From the NCBI RefSeq assembly GCF_029852145.1, contig NC_079976.1, positions 8,556,001-8,620,000 of the forward strand: 64,000 nt of DNA, in the 5' to 3' direction. The first letter of the stretch is position 1. Every line of letters starts with the position of its first letter. Made by a program: the position numbers and the translations under genes. This document shows, piece by piece, positions 11,976-24,500 of the stretch. Under the pieces are notes generated by a model. That model had not been told where the DNA came from and did no database searches. It worked only from the letters and a program-made list of their open reading frames with translations. Origin of the DNA: Microplitis mediator (taxonomy: Eukaryota; Arthropoda; Insecta; Hymenoptera; Braconidae).

Positions 11976-14283
11976 ATAATACCCGAGTTATTCAACAGTC
12001 GGTATTATAAATTACTAAATTAGTGTAATTAATTAATTAATTAATTTTTTTAAATTTAACTGATTTAATTATAAAACTAGTATACGTAATAAATTCTACA
12101 AGTCGGCATTCCTAGTGACTCAACTTAAAATACAAACAAGTATTTAAGTTATCGAACTTATCGATACAAACTTTCAAATCCGGCAAATCTTAATGAGAGA
12201 TTTTTACTAAAATCACTTCCGAGAAATTAGTCATTACTGATTACGTTAGTGCATTACTATTTTAATATCAATGACTCTTTATTTTTTAATTACTTTCTGT
12301 ATTGTTTGATAATGAGTTTTATGATAAAAATACTTTTTTTTTTCTGATGGTTATTAAGATAATGAATCATACAAAATATTCATGTGAGTAAACGAAACGG
12401 GAATTAATTTTTTTCTTAAATATTTTGTGGTTCAAAGTTTTATTGGAAATATTCGGTATAAAACTTTCTATCACTTTTCATACATATACAATTTTTCATT
12501 GAATATTTTTAAAAGTGGGGGAGGGGGATGTTACCTGAGAATACCCTTAATAATATGATATATTTTTAGTTAATTTATAAAACAAATTATACGATAAATT
12601 ATGATATTAAAAATTGGAAGATTTTATTAAAAATTATTTTCTTGATTGAAGAAATTCAAGTTTAGTTTAATAAACGATGATCTTATTGTTTAAAAATTTT
12701 TTTGAATTTCGTAAATAAATTTCGATTTTCTTTTAACAATAAAACGAGCAACCTGCAGTCACTACGTGACTGCCCAAATATCAATACTAAATTTATAAAA
12801 TACGCAGAAAAAAAGTATTTCTTGCCGCAAAAAATTTCAATTTGCACCAAGAAATTTTATGCATTATCAATTGAATACAAAAATTATCTTGGGGCGAGAA
12901 AATATTTTTTTGGTCAAGAAATAATTCCTTGCACCAAGTAATTTTTTCTAGTTCTAAAGAAATTTTTGTTTTCAATTCACAATGCAAAAAAATTCTTGGG
13001 GTAAGTAAAAATTTTCTTTAAGCGAGTAAAGATTTTTTGTGTCAATGAATCCTTTTTTTTTCTATGCACACTTGTTTGGCTTTGAAAAGTTTCCTAAAAC
13101 CAAAAGGGAGTATAAAAATCTGTCATTTTGGAATAAGTAACGCGATATAAATGATATAGCTATATATTCATTAACATTCAGTCATATTTAGTGACAGAAA
13201 TAATTAAAGTATTTATTTATTTAAAGAAAATAAATACGATCGTCTTTTTTCCCGCGCAATTTAAATGTAATTCGAATGATATAGATAAATCTATTTATCT
13301 CAATACTTGGGAATTAAAAAGAGTTTAAACTATGAAAAGGCACAAATTCAAGTCAACCTATCTAATGATACCAATTTTAATAACATTAACTAATTCTATC
13401 ATATAGATATGGCGGGAACAAAATTTTTCCTTATTCTCTTAATAATATAAATTATTTTTTCAGTCGGACATGAAATTAATAATTAAATAATTTCTTGTAA
13501 TTTACTACTCAAGAAAATATTGTTTTTACTAAAGTTAATTTTTTTTCTCAGTGTAATGAATCAAAAATGATTAGCAGAAAACTGAATGAAAATAATTTCC
13601 AAATTACTGAATCTGAAAATAATTACGTGATTTTTTTTTATTCCATGCTGACTGATCTCAACTAAATTTCTATATCAATACTAATTTTTTAGAAAAAAAA
13701 TACGATAATAGGAGGGGGTAATTCTTTGTCGCATATGAATCGATAAGTGATAATTAAATAATTATCGGAATTCCAATTGAATTATGAAATATTATTTTTC
13801 CTTTGAATCCCACTAAAATCTACGAAATTCTTATATGAAATGAGTCGGAGAAAAATATAAAATTAAATATCATTTACTGATTCATCTCCATTACATTTAA
13901 TTTCAAAGTAAATAAAAACAAAACTATGAATCATCACAAAAAAAAACAATAATAATATTATTTAAAAAATTATCACAAAAATTCTAAAAATTTTTTTCCA
14001 ATCTATAATTACAAAATAACAATGATGATATTTCATAAATACTTTATTCAGCCTTCAGCATTTTTTCTTTATCAGCTCATCAAATTTAAATTTTAAAAAA
14101 ATAACGCATCACTACTTTAAAAAAAAAAAAAAAAAAAAATAACATCACCTAAAAAAATCCCGACTCAAAAAAAAATTTTAAAAAACCAAATCCTCAATAA
14201 CTAAATAAATAAAACTAAAAAAAAAAAGTTATTTCAAATTTTTTAAATGTTCAAAAATTATCTCAGCGTAATGTCTGAAGCAG

Positions 14284-14302
14284 CTGACGTCTAATGACGT
14301 CA
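14284..14302. promoter_or_regulatory. CRE-like pair (TGACGTCT / TGACGTCA)
   Basis: TGACGTCT at 14284 is followed by a perfect palindromic TGACGTCA at 14295-14302, the full CREB/ATF site, spaced 11 bp apart. It lies 1.27 kb upstream of the rhophilin start codon. A functional role is inference. Confidence 0.35.
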
Positions 14303-15565
14303 GAGATAATAATTCGCGGTTCCGCGACATGCGACACAAATTACGTTATCATAATAATTTAATTAGCAAATTATCGTAAAAATACATCCAACACTTGTTT
14401 TTTCCTGCTCAAATTATTTCCAATAATAGACTTAAAGTTTTTTATTTCCCATAAATTTCCACAATCTCCATGATTGTAATTAAATAATAAAATCCATCCA
14501 TCAACTAGCTTACAACCTACTCAATATTATATTCAATGTTTTATACCTGTTTCATCGACGCGCTTGAAAACCCACCTCCACCTCCACCTCCACCTCCATC
14601 CCCACAACCATCGCAGTCACAATACTCTCATACTCTCATACATATTTTCAAGGTATTCGGACACTATTAAGTGTTGCCTGCACACCCATATATCTACCAA
14701 TACATTTTAAATTACATCTGTTATATCTATATATATGTACATATATATTTGAGTATACAGTAGGTGTAGGTATCAAGCATCACGTGTATTACATACACCA
14801 ACAAGTCGTGGTCGAGAGAGTACGTTTTGTTGGAGACTTACCTGGTTGTGCGCACAAACGCCGGACGCTCGTTCACAAACTGACAGTCCTGTTAAATAAA
14901 ACTAAAATTTAAATATTTATATTTATATTTATCAAGTTTACTTAATTATATAATAATAATAATAATAAAATATATAAACAAACAAATATAAAACAAGGAA
15001 ACATAACCTAGTTTATTTTGAAATAAAAGTGGATATTTGAAAAAAATGAATTTTAAATAAAATAAAATTCGCGCGTTACGGCCCTAGTGACCTGTTTTGA
15101 GATCAGGTTTTTTTTATTCGTTGCATTCGGCCTTGCACCTGCCTTGTCTGTTGCCTCTACGTTATACATTTGAATATATATATATTACATGGAAATAAAA
15201 ATTATTTAAATGTCTATTGACTATTTTTAATTAATTTGAATTTATAAAATGTTTTAAAGTTGTTTTTTTAAGTGAACGCGATTAGAAAGTCTTGATTCGG
15301 GTCACACGTGCATTCCATGAGAGTTATTTTATTTTAAAATTTTTATTTATTGTGGTTATTATTATTATTATTGGATTTGTTTGTTCAATTGTGCAAACGA
15401 TTTAGCATTTGTGCATCTGGTTAATTTTATTTTGTTTTGTTTTTTTTTTTTTTACTTAATAAATTAATATTCCAAGGAGTTTTTAAATTATTTTTTTAAT
15501 GAGTGAGTGAATGAATAAATAAGTGATAAAAAAGTGGTTTTTTTTTTTAATAGTGTAAAAATATA

Positions 15566-15577
15566 ATGAGGAGATGA
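15566..15577 (+). promoter_or_regulatory. Three-codon uORF overlapping the rhophilin start
   Basis: ATG AGG AGA TGA begins 8 bp upstream of the rhophilin ATG, and its TGA shares the ATGA with that start codon at 15574. This is the arrangement seen in termination-reinitiation. Whether the upstream ATG is used is unknown. Confidence 0.4.
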
Positions 15578-18500
15578 ATTCTCCAATAGTGTCTGGTGAT
15601 ATCCCGGATGATGAAGGATATAAGCCGCGTTTTGTACGGGTAAGTTTTTTAAATATTTTTTTTTAATTATTTGAGAAAGTGGGGAGGGTAAAATGAATCC
15701 CTGAAATTTAAATAAAAATTTCTGTGGTAAAAACAATAATTTTTTTTTTTTACTGTTCTTGGGGAGCACATGGAGGGAAGGAGCAAGCAAATGACTCGAA
15801 AATTTTTTAAATTAGAAAGGGGGAATTGTCACCTGGATAATTTAGGCCATTAAAAATTTTACAATTAAGTTTTTTAATTGAAAATGATAGTGAAACTTAG
15901 AGTGTGAATGTATGATACTGAAGTTAGCCGACATCTAATAATTTTTGAATTTTTAAAAAATGATAAATTAAAAAAAGAGAAATATTTAAAAAATTCCACC
16001 TGTAGCTTTTTTAATTTTCTACATGTGCATATTTTTGTTTTATTTTTTTGCAATTGATTTGTTAAAAAACATGAGTATGAATGTAGCAGACATCAGACAA
16101 ATTTATAATTAGTAATAAATAGACTAAATAATATGATACTGAAGTTAGCAGACGTCTAATAAATTTTGGATTTTTTTTAAAGGGATAAAACATGAAAAGA
16201 AAAATATTTGAAAAAATTGCACCTGTAATTTTTTTAATTTTCTACATGTGCATATTTTTATTTTATTTTTTTGTAATTGATTTGTTAAAAAACAAAAATT
16301 CAAAAATTGTCAATTGTCTGCTAACTTCAGGATCATGTCAATGTAACTGACAAGTGGGAATTTTTTAAATTTTTGAAAAGATAAAAAGAATGTAAGTGGA
16401 ATAAAAGTAAAAAAATGCGTCTTTAGATCAATGAAAAATCAGCATGCGGATTTTTTAAAATTTTGTATTGTAATTCATTTACTTATTTATTTAAAATATA
16501 TAAAATATCTCCCTCTGCTACATTCACACTCATCTGAAATTAGCCGGCGTCTAATAATTTTTAAATTTTTTTAAAAACCACAAATTATAAAAAAAAATCA
16601 TTTGAAAAAATTGCACCTGTAGTTTTTTAAATTATCTACAGGTGCATATTTTTAGTTTTTTGTTTTGTAATTGACTTGTTGAAAAAAAAAATCCAAAAAT
16701 TGCTAATTGGCTGTTAACTTCAGGATCATAATTAAAAATAATTGAACTAAAAAAATTATCAAGGGGCTCATTTTAGCCAGTTCTCTATGCATATTTTTTT
16801 TATGTATATAATTATTGATATTTTTACTCCGTCATGTTTATTTATATTCGACATGCACCCATTACTAAATATTATTATGGATATAGTGAAATTTACGGCG
16901 TTTGTTACAATTGATTTTAATTACTCTTAAGTATAATGTCGATAATTGTTTTTTTTTTTTTTTATTCCATTTATTTAAAGAAAAATTTAATTGACTATAC
17001 TGCAAACATCTTTTGTTAGAAAACGCAGTAATTAAAATTCTATTTAAAGAAAATTTTTTTCATGACAAATTATGTCATTCTATAATTATTTTTTAATGAT
17101 TGGAAATTTTCCACAGTAAATATATAAATACATATTTTATTATTTTTATATATACATATATATTTTATTTATGTATTAAACACACAAAAAATTCCATGTT
17201 TACAAATAACTAGTTATTTATACTTTTATTTCTTTTCCAAATCAAAGTCTAAAGATTTTTTATTCAAAAAAATGGCCTTTGATTCGACTCAACTTTTTAT
17301 TGCGTACGTTTTTTCTTTATAAAAAATTTATCCTTATTTGTTTAATATTATCTATATAAATTTTTTTATTCGTGATGTCGTAATATTTTCCTATAGAATT
17401 TTTTTTTAGTAGAATCCTAATTAGATATTTCTATCACACAAGAACTCGTATTACAAGTAATACTAGTTATTCATCTCTAAAAAAAAAAAAAATTTTTTTT
17501 ATATTCAACTTTTAAGATTATTTTATACACGCAGATAATTCAAGGATTAAAGTTATCAAAAAAATTAAATATTTTCAAAAACAATATTAATTTTTAAATT
17601 AATTTCAAATAAATTAGTCGCATTTTTCAAATTCTCTATTGTCAGAATTAATTAAGAAGTTTTTTTTATGATGAATTTTTAAAAATTAAAATCAATTAAT
17701 TCAAAAAAATTGGTCATTTTATATTTTATTTTATTAATTGATTTGTTGATAAGTTATAAATATATATATAATAATAATTAGTTAAAGTAGTATATGTCGT
17801 TAGTTATATATATAGATGCACAGTAATTATTAAATTTAATTGGCTTAAATTATAAGACAAAAAGCTAATAATATTAAAATTTACGTCCGCTTATTTTGTA
17901 CCCAAAGGTATTTAATTTGACGTAAATTTGAATTCAAATATTTTTTTTTATCCGTTAGAAAAAGGAAGACATTCCTGTTAACTTATCATAATTATATAAA
18001 TATGATGATGATATAATATGATGATTAAAATTAAGATATAGTCAGAAAGATAAATATTTTTACATAATATAGTGGTATTTATAATTTATAAACAAAATTA
18101 ATTTTTTTTTTAAATTAATATTTACAGAAAAAATATAAAATCTTTGCATAATTAAAAAATTTATAAAAGTAGTAATGTCAGTTTTAAAATTACTGTTAAG
18201 TAATTAATGAAATTTGGCATATAGCAGACAAGAAAATGATCAAATTTATTTTTTTGGAAATACAGAGAGCTGCCAAATTTTAGTTTTCATACTTTTAACA
18301 TTGAACTACATGATAAATCACAGGTTTAATCTATTCTCTTAAAATGAATCAGTGAAAAGTACTTCAATTAGTGTTATTCACTGCATAAAAAATCTCACAT
18401 ATATCACTAATTCAATCAATGATATATTTGGGACTGATTCGCAGTGAACATTTACTGACTCGGAGTGCAGTACTGATTCATTTTAAGAGAGTAATTTATT

Positions 18501-21500
18501 TTTCTCTGTAGTTCTTTATAAAAATTAATTTGATCTTCTTCTTATCAATATCTACTAGTACGAAAGATTTTATTAAATTTTGAACAATATAATTCTAAAA
18601 CCGACAGTACTGCTTTAAGTTGAACTTAAAATTTCAAATTTTTCTAGAATTTCCTACTCCACAGTATGGAAATTTTACTCAAATTCAACTGGTTCGAGTT
18701 TGTTCGTAAATGTTCAGCTTTTTCCGTGATTCTAGTACTAATAGGTTAAAATGAAGCAATTAACTGACGTATTAATGCGTGAGCACTATCTTTTAATTCA
18801 ACTTTAATAAAAATATTGTTTCTATTTAAATTTTAACTGTTATTTTACTAAACATTCTGATTTCCCAAAATCAATTTTACTATGAAAGAGACAAAAACTT
18901 CTAATAAAAAAAAAGCCTAATCTTCGTTATAAATTACTATGCTTCGAAATTTGGTTCAATTCTTATAACAAATTTCTACATTATCAGTAATTTCCACCAT
19001 AATATTGCTATCAGTTTAGCAGTTTTTCTATAAAAAATTCTGAATAATTATCTGAGTGTATAAATAAATAAAAAAAAAAGTTTCTAATTAAAACTTAAGT
19101 GATAGTGACAAGTTTTTTAAAAAATTTGTCATAGAAAGTAAATTAACCTTAATTTCACCATTGTGTAAGTCTAAGTGTTATTATCTACGGAGAAGATTAC
19201 TTAAGTTGATTATAAAATTAAAAAAAAAACAACAACAAAATAAAATAAAAGTAACAAGAGAAGTATTTATGTTATTTACGGCCGTGGCTTATCATTATCA
19301 TCCAGAAGCCTTTTTGTTTTGGTAAAAGGATCTTATATATGAGATATATACATATATTACTCATATCAGTACAATTATCTTAAGCTACAAGACATAATCA
19401 CGTATCGTAATTACAAAAAGAAAAAGGAAATAAATACACGTTCAATTGCAATCGTAACAATATTTAAAATAAAATCACAATTGCATTGAATTCGATACAT
19501 GAGAACAACTTCATATTATACATACACATATTGTAGTATATTTCAAAACAAGAGATTAAGAAATTTATAGCCGAGTGTGAATATTAAATCAAAGACGGGA
19601 AATTCTTAGCAAAAAAAAAGGAAGAATGAAATAAATAGAAATGAAATTCTCAAGGCTACTTTAAATAGTGTGAACAAATTATTTTTAGTCTATGGAGTAA
19701 CGTGGAAATAACATCCGAGTTTCGCTAACTACGACAACATTTTCGTATAAAAATCCGTGTATAAGAAGAGTAAAACTAATGTACAGTGCAATAGCAGATA
19801 CAAACATCATCAAAAGTACAATCTACTTTAGAAATTCTCTAAAGTATGGAAACTATTTCAACTTATAACTTTGAGAGCATTGTTTTTTAATGCCTTATAA
19901 AAATATATACGTACTTCTGTTACGAGGCATAAAAAAATTCTATTGTCGCTAGGCCATTTAGTTTTCTAAATGCCCAATAAAATAAGTCAGAGTGCGCATT
20001 AATTAACAGTAACTTATTTTTTATTGAGTCATTTAGTTTTTTTAAACGAAAGAAATGAAAGTGGATGCAAATGACAAAAAATAGGTGTCGAGTGTCTTCT
20101 TGAATTAATACATATTTACAATATTATATATTGTATTGTATTGTATAAATTGTATTTTAACTTATAATGCTGACTAATTGCAAGAGCTATTGATTTTGAC
20201 GTCATTGAGACAGGTGTTATCCAGACGAAACACTTCCGGTAGCCATTGAACTCGATGACGTGTATTATATAACGTTTGCTAATTTTTTTTTACTACCCTA
20301 TATTTAATTTTAATTATTGATAGCAGTCTTAATCGATTTTTAAATTCGCTGTAATTCAAAATAAATTGGGCCTTGATATTATTCTATGCGAAGTTATTGA
20401 ACATATTTATAATTTATAGAGATATTACACATTTTTGATACTTAAATTACAAAGAAGAAAAGTTCATGTGTTACTTCCGGGTAACGATAGAAACTATTGG
20501 ACCGATTTCAAAAATTTTTTTACTGCTTGACAGGTTATGGTTTTTTAGGGCATAGGCTATTAATTATAAAGGAATAGATATCTTTTTTTATATATGTATG
20601 TCATTGTTCAAAACATTTCGTGGACCAATTAGCTGATTTTGAGCAAATTTGAGACATTTATTGCTTACGATTCAAGTAAAAATACTGTGGAGATGAAACA
20701 TTTCTTCCACATCCCTAAAGAAAGGATAGGGAGTGAAAAGTTACTTTTGAAGTAAAGAAGTAACGACAATTGTCATTCTTCTCGGATCATTCAAACATTC
20801 GAAAAGATTGTAGAATATTCTGGAGCTTTTGTAGAAATTTTGAAATATTCGGAAGTACTAGAACTTCTTAAAACTCTAGACTATTTTGAAAAGTTTCGTG
20901 TGCGGGAAATTCTCACAGCGAGTGTTGATGGGTTCAAAAATTCCTTAGAAGACTGAATATTTCGTGCCAGATTCTTCCTAGATCATTTCTTGACATTTTG
21001 GAATATTCTTGAATATTTCAAAGCTGTTGTAAAAATTTGAGTTATTAGAGGATACTATAATTTCCTAAAACACTAGACTACTTTTGAAAATTTCATAAAT
21101 TATTAAAAAATTCAAATAAGCAATAGATTGCTGCCACATTTTTCCTAGATCATTCTACAAGACTCTAGATCTATTTTTTCTAGAGCTTTGTACAAAAGTC
21201 GGAAATCTTCTAGAACTTCTTTAAAAACTTGAGACTAAACTAGAATATTCCCTAAATTTCGAAAAAACCGAAGTGTATAAGCTCTGAAAAAAATCGAAAA
21301 CTTGCTCCCAATAAATTAAATCGCGATCCTCGCGGCAAAAGTCTAATTATCGATAAGAGTACAACTTTTTAAAGCTTAGTAATAAAAATTAATAAATTAT
21401 CCAGAAGATGACGGATAAATATTAATACTAAGAATACAATCAGTACCAATACAATCCCAATAGTATATATCGATCGTATGTTTACTCGAATGGAAATTCT

Positions 21501-24500
21501 TTCAACTGGCCATTGATCCAAAGTACAAGAAGCGGAAGTATTCCGTACAATTGTAAAAGTAATGCTTGGATTACCACTGAGTTCAAGGTACTTTATTATA
21601 TTTAATACTTTTTAAGGTCGTTGTTTCAACTTCTTTTTGTATAATCCTCCAATAAATAATAATAATAATTAGTCTTCATAAAATATCATCCTCATAATCA
21701 TAATCCCAGGTTTTATTATATCTTCAGTACTTTGTTTCTTCAACAACTACCTTTTAAAAACCTCAACAATATTATTTTCATTGTGTCACTCACCTACCGT
21801 GACATGAGTCATAGGCATCCACCTGCAATGAATAAAGCTGTGAAGAAAAGTCGTTACTTTATTGGAATATCAATTAAGTCGGTGTTTTGTTAAGAATAAA
21901 ATCTAAAGGAAGATGTACACATCGCGCCCACGCGGGCTTTAAATGAATTAACTTATAATGTCTCTTGGTGGTTTATATTTGAAAATGAAAGCTATTTCTT
22001 CTCTGTTTTCTATTTATTTATTCATTCTCTATTTAAATAAGCAATAGGTTATATTCAGATATTGTGTGGACGAAATAAATTTAAATATATTAGTATTACG
22101 TATAAAAATGTGGGGACAGTTTTAAAATAGTATATCTTTTTTTCTAATCACGACGTTGTTAAATATTTAACATTCTCCTTGTGGTGAAAGGTGAGTTGAA
22201 GAACGACGCCATGGCGCTTATGGTGTAGTCTTACTATACTAAGAGCTTCTGGTCTCATAAACAGAAACTACCAGAAGAGGATGTTGTTTCTCCTACCACT
22301 TTTTCAATCCTTCTATACATATATGTTTTACTTAAACATCTAGTACACCTTCGCGATTCTCATATCCCTCCAACTACATAACATTTCCCGTTCCCCACTG
22401 CTTTTAAACAAGTCGTCTCTTTCTTTATTTTCTTTCATACCTTCTCTCCCTACTGCAATATACTAGCAGAGCATTGATGGTATAAACGCTATACAAGTTA
22501 CTGGATGGGAGTCCAAGTCTAGCTATTGAACTCGACGTATACAACCGGTTGTCTATACTAAAATATCTTCATAAACAATCCATACGTAATACTTGTTCTA
22601 CAATAAGCAATAATTACATTCATTCACTCACTTATTCGATTTATTGACAGCTGATAATTAAGTGATTCGTGTGTAAAAAAAATTACCTAAGAAATAAGTT
22701 TTATCTAAAACTGTCAAACGGTGAACTGTGCTGTGCATTTTAATTTTAAAGGTATAAACAGAAATGCTGATTTTGCCGGACATAAAGCTTCAGGTAACGC
22801 GCGCCATAATTCTAACTTCCGGTTCATTGCCTCTTTTAGTTTCTTGTTAATTTTTTTCATAAATTATCTTTAGTAAATTACAAAATAAGGATAATTATTT
22901 TTTATTTTGAAAATTTCTTCTTTGTCTTTTTTCAGGTAAAATATCAGACAAACAATAATATATATATAAATACAATAAAAAAATCTAGTTATTGTATTTG
23001 TTCTTACGGTGAAATTTCCAAAAAATTTTGCCAAAATCTGTCATAATTTGTCGAATAGGTTCCAAAAATACCATTGGTTCAAAAATTTCTCTGTGTATGT
23101 ATATATCTACATATATATACAAAATAACGCGTCTTTTCAGTGCGATCACATTAAAAATTCTCATTGGACCTCAATAAAATTTCGTACACTTTTTATTTGG
23201 GCGATTACTGAAATCTATTTCGTAAATTTCTCAAATCAATCGATTAGTTTAAAAACGTTAGTTCAAATTTTCAAAAAAATCATCTTTTGCTGCCTTGTTT
23301 TTAAGTAACTTTTAAAGTACAAGTCACAGCCTATTATAGTTAAAAGTATCAGTCGTTCTTCAATTAGCTTTGATTTCAATGAGTACTTTTTAGTCTGGCT
23401 ACTCGATGCCATTTTCTTTTTTCTTTTTTGAAATATTCTTTATTATCTTTCTTGTTATGTGTAAATTCTTCGGTTGGTGCATCAGCCGTTACGCCGTTGA
23501 TTACACGAGTTCGCTGACTAGTCAGAGCAACTTTGTTCATTTATATGAGCATAAGAAGAAAAATAAATTTTAAAATATATATATATATACATATTAGAAG
23601 TAACTTTACTACATAACACGCATATTACACGATAGCTTGTGTATAAAATAGCCGGCTTCATAACCATGCAATTTAAATCTCTTCATAATAATAACTGTTA
23701 CTATAAATGTCCTGCGATCTTTAATTAACAATCATTCGCATATGATGTAATATATATATTATATATCATATATTACATATTGAAATAAAAAATATGCATT
23801 TCCATTTATGCAATACGTTGTACCATAATTATTTGACAAATTATTAAAATATTTTTAAACAATATATGTATTTTTTTACTAAGTAAAGAGTGAACACAAA
23901 AATAAACCATTCTAATTAACGGTCGGATGATTTCAAACGCAATAAGTGTTGTATATATATCTAGCGAGTTAATGTAACTCTTTATTTTCTTGAAACACTG
24001 ATTGCGTGGTGTATTATTCAAGGTCGAGGAACTTGAAAGGTTCACGGTGATTACGTTGTTGTACTCGTTGATAAATTATATGTAATGCAATGGAATATAT
24101 TTTAATAATTGCGGTAATAATTAATGAAGATGAAATTTATTCATTTATTTATTAACGTCAAGTTAATTAGTAGTTTTTTTTTAATTGTTAAATATAATAA
24201 TTGTTTGTGTTCATTTTTATTAGAATTGCATTCAATTTTGCGGTTGAAGACTCGGTACTTTGTTACGAACGATCGTTTTAAAAAGAAATCAGATAATTAC
24301 TAATGGGTTTGCGTTAATAAAATGATAATGAAAAATTTTTATTTTGAAAATCCGCGGGTTGTTTTACTTCTCGTTTATCGAAAATTAAGTTTATTTAGTA
24401 AATTAATATTTTGCATTTAATTGTGTCGTTGGCTGTAAGAAATTTGCGGGGTAAATGCGAAGCGGGTGGTTTCATTTATTTCATCCCTTTAGACTAAAAT

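Larger units (their letters stand above)
11876..15573. other. Intergenic region between DNAI7 and rhophilin
   Basis: No gene found. Contents: a set of degenerate TTGNNNCAAGAAAT-like repeats at about 12815-13050, which creates spurious ORFs on both strands; mostly unique AT-rich DNA from 13050 to 14270; a CRE pair at 14284-14302; a CACCTC/CCTCCA microsatellite at about 14572-14605; and from 14800 a somewhat GC-richer stretch that probably holds the rhophilin promoter and 5' UTR. Confidence 0.6.

Noticed and set aside
12702..12987. Overlapping ORFs of 79 and 64 codons on opposite strands
   Set aside because: Both arise from degenerate TTGC/CAAGAAAT-like repeats, with no protein character.
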